DNA of 37,225 bases from a virus, in IMG/VR virus record IMGVR_UViG_3300044640_000106, positions 1-37,225 of that record; one strand, given 5' to 3'. Below are positions 18,275 through 24,858 of the stretch, in pieces. Numbering within the stretch: the first letter of the stretch is position 1; every line of letters begins with the position of its first letter. The translations under genes and the position numbers were made by a program. Below the pieces are notes generated by a model, which saw nothing but the letters and a program-made list of their open reading frames with translations, was not told where the DNA came from and searched no databases.

Positions 18275-18631
18275 ATGAAGAAGATTATTGGTAGTTTAAT
18301 TATCGCTGTGTTAGCAACAATGGCTACTCCGGCAATTGCAGGTGGTCGCCATGATTATCGTTGGGGTGTTGATAGCAATCGCCACAGCCCATATCATCAC
18401 GTAAATCGTCACCATCATCACAGACACGGTACTGTGATTATTCATCGTGATAACTGGGTAGGACCTTTGATCGGTGGTGTAATTCTAGGTGCAGTTATTG
18501 CCGATGCTAAGGATAGAGATAGAGAAGAAAGAGTTGTTATCGAACGAACCCAGCCAGTTCAAGTTTGTACTGATTGGAAAGAAGTAATGACTGATGATGG
18601 AAGAATCTACAAAGAGCGTATTTGTCGGTAA
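18275..18631 (+). CDS. Secreted His-rich protein with glycine-zipper segment
   Basis: A 118-residue product whose N-terminus, MKKIIGSLIIAVLATMATPAIA, is a clear Sec signal peptide with a likely cut after AIA (residue 22). The mature part has a His cluster (HHVNRHHHHRHG), a glycine-zipper-like hydrophobic segment GPLIGGVILGAVIAD, a highly charged stretch and a C-terminus with two cysteines (VCTDWKEV...ERICR) that could form a disulphide. The start at 18275 is set by AAGGAGAT 5 bases upstream. It resembles small periplasmic or outer-membrane proteins of proteobacteria. Metal binding by the His cluster is an inference. Possible roles are envelope modification or superinfection exclusion. Confidence 0.7.
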   Translation: MKKIIGSLIIAVLATMATPAIAGGRHDYRWGVDSNRHSPYHHVNRHHHHRHGTVIIHRDNWVGPLIGGVILGAVIADAKDRDREERVVIERTQPVQVCTDWKEVMTDDGRIYKERICR

Positions 18632-18634
18632 TTA

Positions 18635-19633
18635 ATGAAATATCAAGTTTTTGAATTTTGGTACACGTTAGATAAAGTTCAACCACAGTTAAATGCACTT
18701 TATTCTGATAGTTTTGATAAAGTTATATTGTATGGTCCACATGAATGGACATATTGGGAATGCAATTATTGGAATGAACTAATTAAAGCCTGTCAAGAAA
18801 ATAATCATAAACTTACTATCATTACTAGTACTAAAAAATATTTCACTGACGAAGAACCTAAGTTAGATATTGACCATGAAATTATTAATTGGCCAACTCA
18901 CTATTTTTCTAGAACATATATACATTTAGAATCATTAAAAAACGCTATACCTAATGTTGATAATTATCAACATCATTTTGTTAGCATGAACTATAGACCT
19001 AGAAAAAGTCGCTGTTTATTAATGGATCTAATTGCAAAACATAAATTATTACATTTTAATGCTATTTCATGGCACAACCCTAATATTGAATATGAATGGA
19101 AATATTGGAAGCCTAGATTGATGCAGTTATCAGATATTTCTTTTACGCAGTCACGTAACTATAACGTATTGCCAAAAGAATATTATAACTCTTTTGCACA
19201 ACTGATAAGCGAGACTAGAACAGATACATTATCTGTCTCTGAAAAAACTGCTACTGCTATTTTTATGGAGAAACCATTTTTAGTAGCATCATGTAGTCAC
19301 TTTCACAAATATCTTGACGAGTTAGGATTTTTGCGCTATGATGAGATTTTCGATTACACATTTGATACAGTAGAAAATACTGAAACTAGATTTGATTTAT
19401 TAGTTGAAAATTTTAAGAACTTGTCTAAAGTACCGTTAAAAGATTTACCTAAACTAAGAGAAACAATACAAGACAAACTTAGATATAACAAACAAAGGGC
19501 ACAAGATATAGTATTTGACCATGATTTGTATCCCGAGGTAATAAAAGAACTAATTGATGTTTACAAAACAGAAGGTGTTATTTTGAATAAAATTTTAGTT
19601 AATATGTATGAAAATACATTTGAAACTAAATAA
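18635..19633 (+). CDS. Glycosyltransferase-like protein (paralogue 3)
   Basis: A 332-residue protein sharing the C-terminal block of the genes at 5090 and 6333: SVSEKTATAIFMEKPFLVASCSHFHKYLDELG, then a D..D-type acidic segment and a helical tail. The middle has HFVSMNYRPRKSRCLL, equivalent to the SLNWRY.THR block. The N-terminal half (YQVFEFWYTLDKVQPQLN, KVILYGPHEWTYWE) is different. It begins 3 bases after the preceding stop with no clear RBS, so it is probably coupled. It is very AT-rich in third positions. The activity is inferred only from similarity to phage proteins annotated as transferases. Confidence 0.6.
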   Translation: MKYQVFEFWYTLDKVQPQLNALYSDSFDKVILYGPHEWTYWECNYWNELIKACQENNHKLTIITSTKKYFTDEEPKLDIDHEIINWPTHYFSRTYIHLESLKNAIPNVDNYQHHFVSMNYRPRKSRCLLMDLIAKHKLLHFNAISWHNPNIEYEWKYWKPRLMQLSDISFTQSRNYNVLPKEYYNSFAQLISETRTDTLSVSEKTATAIFMEKPFLVASCSHFHKYLDELGFLRYDEIFDYTFDTVENTETRFDLLVENFKNLSKVPLKDLPKLRETIQDKLRYNKQRAQDIVFDHDLYPEVIKELIDVYKTEGVILNKILVNMYENTFETK

Positions 19634-19700
19634 GAGTTATGACAGTATGAAGTAGACTGAAAAGGATTCAAGACGCGGGGGCAGTGCCCGCCATCTCCAC

Positions 19701-19757
19701 CATAGACACATTGTTTAGTTATGGGATTTGCGTATGCGAGTCGGCAGTGTGTCTATG
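19701..19757 (+). other. Spacer hairpin of the tmRNA precursor
   Basis: CATAGACACA (19701-19710) pairs perfectly with TGTGTCTATG (19748-19757). With the acceptor stem this makes one long helix interrupted by an AC/AT internal loop exactly at the CCA end and the mature 5' end. That is the expected processing substrate for separating the two pieces. Confidence 0.8.
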
Positions 19758-19868
19758 ATGGGGATGACACAGGATCGATTGGGTCAAGAGTAAAGAAATG
19801 GACTGTTCGGCAATGTAGAAGCCGTTAGGATTGGGGGAACCCGGTCGAAGAAGCACAAAAAAGTAACT

Positions 19869-19913
19869 GCAAATGACAATTACTACACTGAGGAACTACG
19901 CCTAGCGGCGTGA
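19869..19913 (+). other. tmRNA tag reading frame (ANDNYYTEELRLAA)
   Basis: The resume codon GCA at 19869 follows AAGTAACT, and 14 codons run to TGA at 19911. The tag starts ANDN, as in several alphaproteobacterial tags such as that of Caulobacter, and ends LAA, the C-terminal signal read by ClpXP-type proteases. The middle (YYTEELR) is longer than in the E. coli tag. Confidence 0.92.
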
Positions 19914-19952
19914 GTCTCACGAGGCTGACTACCTTGTAACCAAACAGTTGGG

Positions 19953-19979
19953 AAAAGGCTCTTCGGAGCCTTTTCTTTT
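19953..19979 (+). terminator. Intrinsic terminator after the tmRNA
   Basis: AAAAGGCTC, loop TTCG, GAGCCTTTT, then CTTTT: a 9-bp stem with a UUCG tetraloop and T-tract. The same stem is used at 22623-22644. Confidence 0.93.
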
Positions 19980-19989
19980 GGTTTCATAA

Positions 19990-19997
19990 ACTAAATA
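19990..19997 (+). promoter_or_regulatory. Candidate late promoter, leaderless start of the LpxH-like gene
   Basis: ACTAAATA ends 6 bases before the ATG at 20003, which is the expected start site of a T4-type late promoter. No Shine-Dalgarno is present between it and the gene. Confidence 0.5.
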
Positions 19998-20002
19998 CAA
20001 TA

Positions 20003-20803
20003 ATGAAAACGTATCGTTCCATCTTTATTTCAGACGTTCATCTTGGTACCAAAGACAGCCAAGCAGGAAAACTTAACAACTTTTTGAAACATAACAGTTG
20101 TAATACATTGTACTTGGTCGGAGATATTATTGATGGATGGAAGATACAACAAAACAAATGGCGCTGGAAACAAAGTCATACTAACGTAGTTCGTAGAGTA
20201 TTAGGTCACGCTAAACGAGGTACTAGAGTAGTATATGTAGCAGGCAACCATGATGAATTTTTAAGAACAATGCTACCCTATAATTTTAATTTTGGGTTAA
20301 TCGAAATTCATAACCAAATAGAACATGTCGGGGCGGATGGCAAACACTATCTAGTCATACATGGTGATTTGTTTGATGGCATCACACGACTAGCACCATG
20401 GATAGGATTTTTAGGAGACAAAGCATATGATATCATTTTATCGCTTAATAGCAGATTCAATTGGATCCGTCATCGTATGGGTTTTGGGTATTTTAGTATT
20501 AGTAAATATCTTAAACACAAAGTAAAAAAGGCAGTTGATTTTATCTTCCAGTTTGAATCAAATTTGGCAGCATATTGTAAAAAAAGAGACTACGATGGTG
20601 TGATCTGTGGACACATACATCACGCTGAAATAAAAGAAATTAATGGTGTAATATATATGAATGACGGCGATTGGGTAGAAAGTTGTACAGCACTAGTAGA
20701 GCATCATGACGGCCGTTGGGAAATCGTAACTTGGACTAAGGAGAAAGATGATGAAAGTAAAGAAGATAGTAAAGAAAATGTATCAAGCAATATTGAACCA
20801 TAA
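20003..20803 (+). CDS. UDP-2,3-diacylglucosamine diphosphatase-like metallophosphoesterase
   Basis: A 266-residue calcineurin-like phosphoesterase with all metal motifs: SDVHLG (D11, H13), VGDIIDGW (D41), AGNHDEF (N82, H83), VIHGDLFDG and CGHIHHAEI. NKWRWKQSHTNVVRRVL and DGITRLAPWIGFLGDKAYD match the LpxH-like branch that cleaves UDP-2,3-diacylglucosamine in lipid A synthesis at the inner membrane. The acidic C-terminal tail (KEKDDESKEDSKEN) is dispensable-looking and overlaps the next small gene in another frame. A phage copy could boost or alter host lipid A, but other phosphoester substrates are possible. It starts leaderless from a late-type box just after the tmRNA terminator. Confidence 0.8.
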   Translation: MKTYRSIFISDVHLGTKDSQAGKLNNFLKHNSCNTLYLVGDIIDGWKIQQNKWRWKQSHTNVVRRVLGHAKRGTRVVYVAGNHDEFLRTMLPYNFNFGLIEIHNQIEHVGADGKHYLVIHGDLFDGITRLAPWIGFLGDKAYDIILSLNSRFNWIRHRMGFGYFSISKYLKHKVKKAVDFIFQFESNLAAYCKKRDYDGVICGHIHHAEIKEINGVIYMNDGDWVESCTALVEHHDGRWEIVTWTKEKDDESKEDSKENVSSNIEP

Positions 20804-20882
20804 TGAAGAGAAAGAAAAAAAGTTGTGGCTAAAGGCATTGAATAAGTCATTAAAGAACAAACACACTCAAGTTATTAGATAA
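20748..20882 (+). CDS. Small basic peptide (44 aa) overlapping two genes
   Basis: It lies out of frame across the end of the LpxH-like gene, with AAGGAGAAAG immediately before ATGATG, and its stop overlaps the GT2 start (TAATG). The product begins MMKVKKIVKKMYQAIL and continues EEKEKKLWLKALNKSL: amphipathic, lysine-rich, probably helical. The good RBS plus the exact link to the next gene suggest a translated coupling peptide, similar in kind to the one at 8854. The start could be 20748 or 20751. Function unknown. Confidence 0.55.
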   Translation: MMKVKKIVKKMYQAILNHNEEKEKKLWLKALNKSLKNKHTQVIR

Positions 20883-21589
20883 TGATGAAAGATAAAATAA
20901 CCATTGTTGTTCCTTGCAAGAACGAAGAAAATTATATTCATCACTTACTAGAATCATTGCGTCAGCAAGACATTAGTGATACTAAAATTATCATCGCTGA
21001 TTGTTCTACCGACAATACTAGACAAGTTATCAGAGATAATTGTGGTTCGTTGAACGTAGAAATCATAGACGGTGGTCCTGTTTCATTTGCAAAAAACAAT
21101 GGTGCCCGACTGGTTACCACTCCTTACATCTTATTCATTGATGCTGATGTTCGGTTCTTTAAAAACACTGTTATTAAAGATGCAGTGAATGAAATTGTAT
21201 CTAGTGATTTGGATCTTATCGGATTAAACATCAAGTGCTATGACAATGATATTAGAGCAATCATAGGCTTTTCTATCTTCAATGTAATAAATCACATATT
21301 GAAATATTTCTCTCCGTTTGCAGTTGGTGCATTTATGTTAACACGTAGAGACAGGTTTGAAGAATTGGGTGGATTCCCCGAAAAGACTGTAACATCCGAA
21401 GACTATTTTTTATCCAAAATGTACAGTCCAAAAAAGTTTAAAATTATCAATCATCACTTTGGTCAAGATTCTCGTAGGTTTAAGAAAATGGGATACTTTG
21501 GTATGGCCGCATATCTAATTAAAAACTTTATTAATCGCAACAACAAAGAATACTGGGACCGTTTAGACTCATCCAAATATTGGAACTAA
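20882..21589 (+). CDS. Glycosyltransferase family 2
   Basis: A 235-residue GT-A enzyme. ITIVVPCKNEENYIHHLLESL is the canonical nucleotide-binding start, IIIADCSTDNTRQVI carries the DxSxD-like motif, FAKNNGARLVTTPYILFIDADV gives the DXD (DAD) metal site, and GAFMLTRRDRFEELGGFPE with SEDYFLS is the acceptor/ED region. A hydrophobic middle (FSIFNVINHILKYFSPFAVG) may touch the membrane. Such enzymes transfer sugars to lipids, polysaccharides or proteins. With the LpxH-like neighbour it suggests host envelope modification, but virion glycosylation is equally possible. The stop-start overlap (TAATG) with the upstream peptide suggests coupling. Confidence 0.85.
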   Translation: MMKDKITIVVPCKNEENYIHHLLESLRQQDISDTKIIIADCSTDNTRQVIRDNCGSLNVEIIDGGPVSFAKNNGARLVTTPYILFIDADVRFFKNTVIKDAVNEIVSSDLDLIGLNIKCYDNDIRAIIGFSIFNVINHILKYFSPFAVGAFMLTRRDRFEELGGFPEKTVTSEDYFLSKMYSPKKFKIINHHFGQDSRRFKKMGYFGMAAYLIKNFINRNNKEYWDRLDSSKYWN

Positions 21590-21642
21590 CCAGTTTTCAA
21601 CTAAAATTGTGACCCGGATCACATCCTGTGTACGATATAACC

Positions 21643-21672
21643 TTGACAGTGGCACTACAAATGCTATATACT
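21643..21672 (+). promoter_or_regulatory. Sigma70-type promoter of the DUF4214 gene
   Basis: TTGACA (21643-21648) followed by TATATA (16-base spacer) or TATACT (18-base spacer, 21667-21672). The leader carries AAGGA (21693-21697) 5 bases before the ATG. The 50 bases upstream show no other feature. Confidence 0.7.
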
Positions 21673-21702
21673 TGTTAAGTTATTTTTTATATAAGGAATA
21701 TT

Positions 21703-22605
21703 ATGACAACAACAATTACAATTAAAGACAAAGCAGTGAATGCTACATATCAAAACGTTACGGGTTTAACAGGTGGAGCAGGAGTTGACGCAGTTTTTGA
21801 CGTAGTAAAAACAAACGGTGTTTACACAGCAAGTTTAGACAGTCTAGCCGCAAGTGCTGGTTCTGGATATGTTGCAGGTGACACTATCACTATTCTAGGT
21901 TCTGCACTAGGTGGCGTGAACGGCACAAACAACTTGATTCTAACTGTTGCAACAGTTGGTACTGCAGGTAAGATTGCTACGTTTGGTGCTGTTGGTACAG
22001 GTCGAGTTGGTGATGGCACTGTTGATGTTGCTGTTGATGTAACCGGCACTACCGGCATTGACACATACACACTAAATGGCGCAAGCACAGACTTCACAAT
22101 TACTAAGACCGCAGACAAAATTACAGCCGCAAGCACAGTCGCAACCAATGTTACATTTACATTAGCAGACCACGAGCGTGTTGTATTTGATAACAAAGGT
22201 ATCGCCTTTGATGCCGCAGGTCGTGCAGGTGACGTATATGCATTACTGGCTGCCGCATTAGGTACAAGTGATGTTACTAATTCATACAAAGGTATTGGTA
22301 TCTATCTTGCTGACAATGGTTGGACTAACAAACAATTAGCAACAGCATTACTAGCCACTGATACTTACAAAACTGATGCAGGTGGAGTAAGCGATGAGAC
22401 ATTCATCAAGCACGTTTACAAAAACGTATTTGGTACAGATGCTACATTGACGCAAGTTACAGAATATACAACTTGGATGCACAACAGCAATCTAAGTCAA
22501 GCGGATGTTCTAATAGCCGCAAGTGAATTAGCCGCATTTGAAACTACAATCGGTTTAACTGGGTTAGCAACAACCGGTATCGAATATACCCCATTCGTAG
22601 CGTAA
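21703..22605 (+). CDS. Surface/structural-type protein with C-terminal DUF4214-like domain
   Basis: A 300-residue protein rich in Ala, Gly, Thr and Val and almost free of Cys and Met, as in secreted or virion surface proteins. The N-terminal half has beta-type segments (GGAGVDAVFDVVKTNGVYTA, GSGYVAGDTITILGSALGG, DFTITKTADKITAAS). The C-terminal part, FIKHVYKNVFGTDATLTQ with LSQADVLIAASELAAFE, matches the helical DUF4214 domain found in bacterial S-layer, RTX and other surface proteins. It has a strong promoter, a good RBS and its own terminator, so it is probably made in quantity as a single gene. It could be a virion decoration or tail protein, or a host-surface mimic. Confidence 0.65.
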   Translation: MTTTITIKDKAVNATYQNVTGLTGGAGVDAVFDVVKTNGVYTASLDSLAASAGSGYVAGDTITILGSALGGVNGTNNLILTVATVGTAGKIATFGAVGTGRVGDGTVDVAVDVTGTTGIDTYTLNGASTDFTITKTADKITAASTVATNVTFTLADHERVVFDNKGIAFDAAGRAGDVYALLAAALGTSDVTNSYKGIGIYLADNGWTNKQLATALLATDTYKTDAGGVSDETFIKHVYKNVFGTDATLTQVTEYTTWMHNSNLSQADVLIAASELAAFETTIGLTGLATTGIEYTPFVA

Positions 22606-22644
22606 TCAGTTTTACGCTATTCAAAAGGCTCTTAGGAGCCTTTT
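22599..22644 (+). terminator. Tandem hairpins ending the DUF4214 gene
   Basis: AGCGTAA/TTACGCT (22599-22618) starts at the stop codon, followed by AAAAGGCTC-TTAG-GAGCCTTTT (22623-22644), a strong intrinsic terminator. The second stem is the same as that of the tmRNA terminator; only the loop differs. Confidence 0.92.
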
Positions 22645-22648
22645 CCAT

Positions 22649-22656
22649 TATAAATA
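22649..22656 (+). promoter_or_regulatory. T4-type late promoter TATAAATA with leaderless start
   Basis: A perfect TATAAATA followed by CT. The ATG at 22662 is 6 bases after the box, the expected +1. No Shine-Dalgarno exists, so the transcript should be leaderless. It directly follows a terminator. Confidence 0.75.
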
Positions 22657-22661
22657 CTTTG

Positions 22662-23150
22662 ATGAACCCTGACTACATTGAAATATTACCCGATTACAAA
22701 GTTGATTTATCTAAGTTATTAGAAGAATATAACATGGTAAAACATTTATTATCTGACCGCAAACGTCCAAATAGTTCGGTATTGATACAACGTGCATTGA
22801 ATTTAGCAACTGGTCATCGTCCTACAGACACACTTGATTCATTGCCCTACACCGTTAATGTTGTAAAACATCTAATGGCCACACATAGTTTCAACACGGT
22901 ATCATATAGATGCATTATGCCCGATACGTGCTATTCTTGGCACACTGATTTTAGCGAAATGTGCTTGCATATTCCGTTAATCACTAACGAAGGATGTAGA
23001 TTTGTCTACGAAGATAAAGCATTTCACATGCCCGCAGATGGTTCCGTATATATAGTTAATAATGAAAAATCTCATTCTTTTATGAATGGTGGAACTGAAC
23101 CCAGAGTACATATCACCTTAGAGAATTTTGGTTCAAGGCCAATGCGATAA
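22662..23150 (+). CDS. 2-oxoglutarate/Fe(II) oxygenase-like protein (aspartyl hydroxylase type)
   Basis: A 162-residue single-domain protein. SWHTDF gives HxD (H94, D96), HSFMNGG gives the distal H138, and EPRVHITLE provides R148, the set expected for a 2-oxoglutarate-dependent double-stranded beta-helix dioxygenase. CLHIPLITNEGCRFVY between them matches the core strands. Likely reactions are hydroxylation of protein Asp/Asn or a small molecule. The start at 22662 is chosen because the promoter predicts transcription from that A; a TTG one codon upstream is rejected. A second, diverged oxygenase domain is fused to the transferase at 6333. Confidence 0.75.
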   Translation: MNPDYIEILPDYKVDLSKLLEEYNMVKHLLSDRKRPNSSVLIQRALNLATGHRPTDTLDSLPYTVNVVKHLMATHSFNTVSYRCIMPDTCYSWHTDFSEMCLHIPLITNEGCRFVYEDKAFHMPADGSVYIVNNEKSHSFMNGGTEPRVHITLENFGSRPMR

Positions 23151-23153
23151 ATA
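23146..23153 (+). promoter_or_regulatory. Candidate late promoter GATAAATACTAT, leaderless start
   Basis: GATAAATA followed by CTATAT; the ATG at 23158 is 5 bases after the box. The same GATAAATACTATAT recurs at 34847. The T4 consensus is TATAAATACTATT. Confidence 0.65.
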
Positions 23154-23157
23154 CTAT

Positions 23158-24525
23158 ATGGATATTAAAGAACTTCACTCATTTAAAATGTCAGATGCCG
23201 TGAAATTTCACGACAAATTGAACCCAAATCTATGGCGTAATAACCAATTAGATCCTGCGGTTAGAAAGCAATTGATTGTCATTGCTGAAGACTTTTTATC
23301 CAACATGGGCATCAGTGGCCTAGACGTAAAAGACATTACAGTATCCGGTTCTAGTGCGGCATATTCATATACCCCACATAGCGACTTAGACTTGCATATC
23401 CTTGTTGATATGACTAAGTTGCCAAATGACGAAGTTTACAGAGAGTTATTCACTGCTAAAAAGACAATATATAACGATAGTCATGATATCAAAGTGAAGG
23501 GTGTACCAGTAGAACTTTATGTGCAGGATTCTAATCAACCAATAGTTTCATTGGGCGAGTACAGTATTCTTAATGATAAGTGGCTTAAGATTCCTTCAAA
23601 GCGCAGAGCAAATCTTGACCAAAATGCAACTAAAGCAAAGTATGACAAGTTAGCAGGACTTGTTGATCTAGCACTTAAGTCACGTAATTTAGAACGAGTC
23701 AAAGACACTATCAAAACTATCAAGCGTTATCGCCAAGCAGGTTTAGATACGTTTGGTGAGTTTGGTCCTGAAAATCTTGCATATAAAGCAGTTAGAAGTC
23801 AGGGTGCAATCGATGCACTTTACAAGTTGCGTGATGAGTTACACGGTGAAGAACTTAGCATTGAAGAAATGTATTCAGGTCCCAAAATGAAATTTTTAAA
23901 GCCTGGCGAGTTGAAAGGTTCATATTCTGACTATGATTTACTACGCATGGGCTTTAAGAAATCACAAAATGGCTCATGGTATATTCCACAAACCAAGTGG
24001 GATAAACTTGTTAACGCACAACAAATCGGCGAAGAAGATTTAGCAGAACGTTATTCTAAAGAGTTTGAAGGCTATTCAGGAAATAATCCTGCTATAGGTA
24101 AACTTAAAGTACTAACCCCCAGAGATATTAGAGGCAAGTATACAGATGACCAACTTGTTGCTGTAGGATTTAAAAAAGAACCAAATGGTAATTTTACCAT
24201 TCCTTTATTGAAGTGGAATAAACTACGATCAACAAAGAAGTTAGAAGACAGTGTTAGCGAAGATGAAACCATGCAATATGCCGCAGAAAAAATAGCGGCA
24301 ACAAATCCATATGGTGGTATGAAAGATAGACAATATCGCGGATCAGTTTCAGAAGCATCAGGATACATTCCAAGCGAAAAAGAAAAGAATGATCCTCGCT
24401 GGAGCATGGCATTAACCAAAGACGTTCGTCCAAACGCAGTTAAAAAGAATGCTAAGGCATTTAGTTGGCTCACAAACAGAGCCGGTGTTCCTCCCCAAGC
24501 CAGACCGGATGGCAAAGTAAAATAA
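23158..24525 (+). CDS. Nucleotidyltransferase-like protein with C-terminal duplicated motif
   Basis: A 455-residue protein. VSGSSAAYSYTPHSDLDLHILVD (G64-S65, D76 and D78) is the GS...DxD motif of the polymerase-beta nucleotidyltransferase fold, and VPVELYVQD could give the third acidic residue. A helical segment follows (residues about 140-230). Then come two related copies of PGELKG.Y.D..L...GFKK..NG...IP..KW.KL at about 249 and 321, 72 residues apart. The tail is charged and Pro-rich. Roles in this fold include tRNA end addition, nucleotidylation of proteins, and toxin-like modification. The start at 23158 is set by the promoter; a TTG 10 codons earlier is rejected. No RBS. Confidence 0.65.
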   Translation: MDIKELHSFKMSDAVKFHDKLNPNLWRNNQLDPAVRKQLIVIAEDFLSNMGISGLDVKDITVSGSSAAYSYTPHSDLDLHILVDMTKLPNDEVYRELFTAKKTIYNDSHDIKVKGVPVELYVQDSNQPIVSLGEYSILNDKWLKIPSKRRANLDQNATKAKYDKLAGLVDLALKSRNLERVKDTIKTIKRYRQAGLDTFGEFGPENLAYKAVRSQGAIDALYKLRDELHGEELSIEEMYSGPKMKFLKPGELKGSYSDYDLLRMGFKKSQNGSWYIPQTKWDKLVNAQQIGEEDLAERYSKEFEGYSGNNPAIGKLKVLTPRDIRGKYTDDQLVAVGFKKEPNGNFTIPLLKWNKLRSTKKLEDSVSEDETMQYAAEKIAATNPYGGMKDRQYRGSVSEASGYIPSEKEKNDPRWSMALTKDVRPNAVKKNAKAFSWLTNRAGVPPQARPDGKVK

Positions 24526-24528
24526 CGG

Positions 24529-24557
24529 TTGACATTAAATGAGTTTGGGCTTATAGT
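24529..24557 (+). promoter_or_regulatory. Sigma70-type promoter, leaderless start
   Basis: TTGACA, 17 bases, TATAGT. The ATG at 24564 is 6 bases past the -10 box, at the expected +1; no Shine-Dalgarno. Confidence 0.75.
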
Positions 24558-24563
24558 CACACT

Positions 24564-24824
24564 ATGTCTGAACGATTTAGTACCTCACTTGAAGCCAGAG
24601 ACATTATTGTGGACCTGCGTCGGCAGTTGAAACGTTCACGTTATAATCCTGACCTACATAAATTATGTAACAATTTGGGTGAAATGAATTCCCAACTCAG
24701 TAGGCTTGAGGTAGAAGCCCGTCAAACTCATAAAGACCACAAAGTTGTTGCATATAAGCAACAGATTGCACAATCTATCGATTATCTCGAAAAAATGATA
24801 CTAATTCTTAAACTTATGGATTAA
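24564..24824 (+). CDS. Small helical protein, unknown function (86 aa)
   Basis: Not recognised. The protein is predicted mostly helical with heptad-like Leu/Ile spacing (IIVDLRRQLKRS, LGEMNSQLSRLEVEARQ, IDYLEKMILILKLMD), so a coiled-coil dimer is plausible. It has a promoter of its own and a leaderless start. The promoter of the next gene begins 5 bases after its stop, giving two very compact single-gene transcription units in a row. Confidence 0.7.
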   Translation: MSERFSTSLEARDIIVDLRRQLKRSRYNPDLHKLCNNLGEMNSQLSRLEVEARQTHKDHKVVAYKQQIAQSIDYLEKMILILKLMD

Positions 24825-24829
24825 AGTGC

Positions 24830-24858
24830 TTGACTTTAATTCAGTTTGGGCGTACAAT
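24830..24858 (+). promoter_or_regulatory. Sigma70-type promoter
   Basis: TTGACT, 17-base spacer starting TTAATTCA, then TACAAT. The leader contains an abortive ATG-TAT-TGA at 24861 and the RBS CGGAG (24881-24885) of the gene at 24892. Confidence 0.75.

Larger units (their letters stand above)
19638..19952 (+). ncRNA. ssrA: Circularly permuted two-piece tmRNA
   Basis: The gene order is acceptor piece, then spacer, then coding piece. The acceptor piece ends CATCTCC-A-CCA (19692-19702), preceded by a perfect 5-bp T-stem GCGGG/CCCGC (19675-19679, 19687-19691). The coding piece starts GGGGATG (19760-19766), which pairs with CATCTCC to give a 7-bp acceptor stem with a G3-U70 wobble, the alanine identity element. 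TTGGGTC (19779-19785) pairs with GATTCAA (19665-19671) as helix P2. A tag frame follows. The outer ends are approximate. The RNA would rescue stalled ribosomes with SmpB and mark products for proteolysis. Permuted tmRNAs are typical of alphaproteobacteria and cyanobacteria. A TAAATA box at 19627-19632 could start transcription near 19638. The T-loop (GGCAGTG) lacks the usual TTCRA. Confidence 0.93.

Noticed and set aside
21822-22289. 155-residue open frame on the minus strand
   Set aside because: Opposite a well-supported DUF4214 gene of low-complexity Ala/Thr/Val codons, which keep the reverse strand open. No RBS, promoter or recognisable domain.
23128-23157. Earlier TTG start for the nucleotidyltransferase-like gene
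   Set aside because: It would lie upstream of the predicted transcription start; the ATG at 23158 sits at the +1 position.
24072-24560. 162-residue open frame on the minus strand
   Set aside because: Shadow of the C-terminal half of the nucleotidyltransferase-like gene; no RBS and no family.
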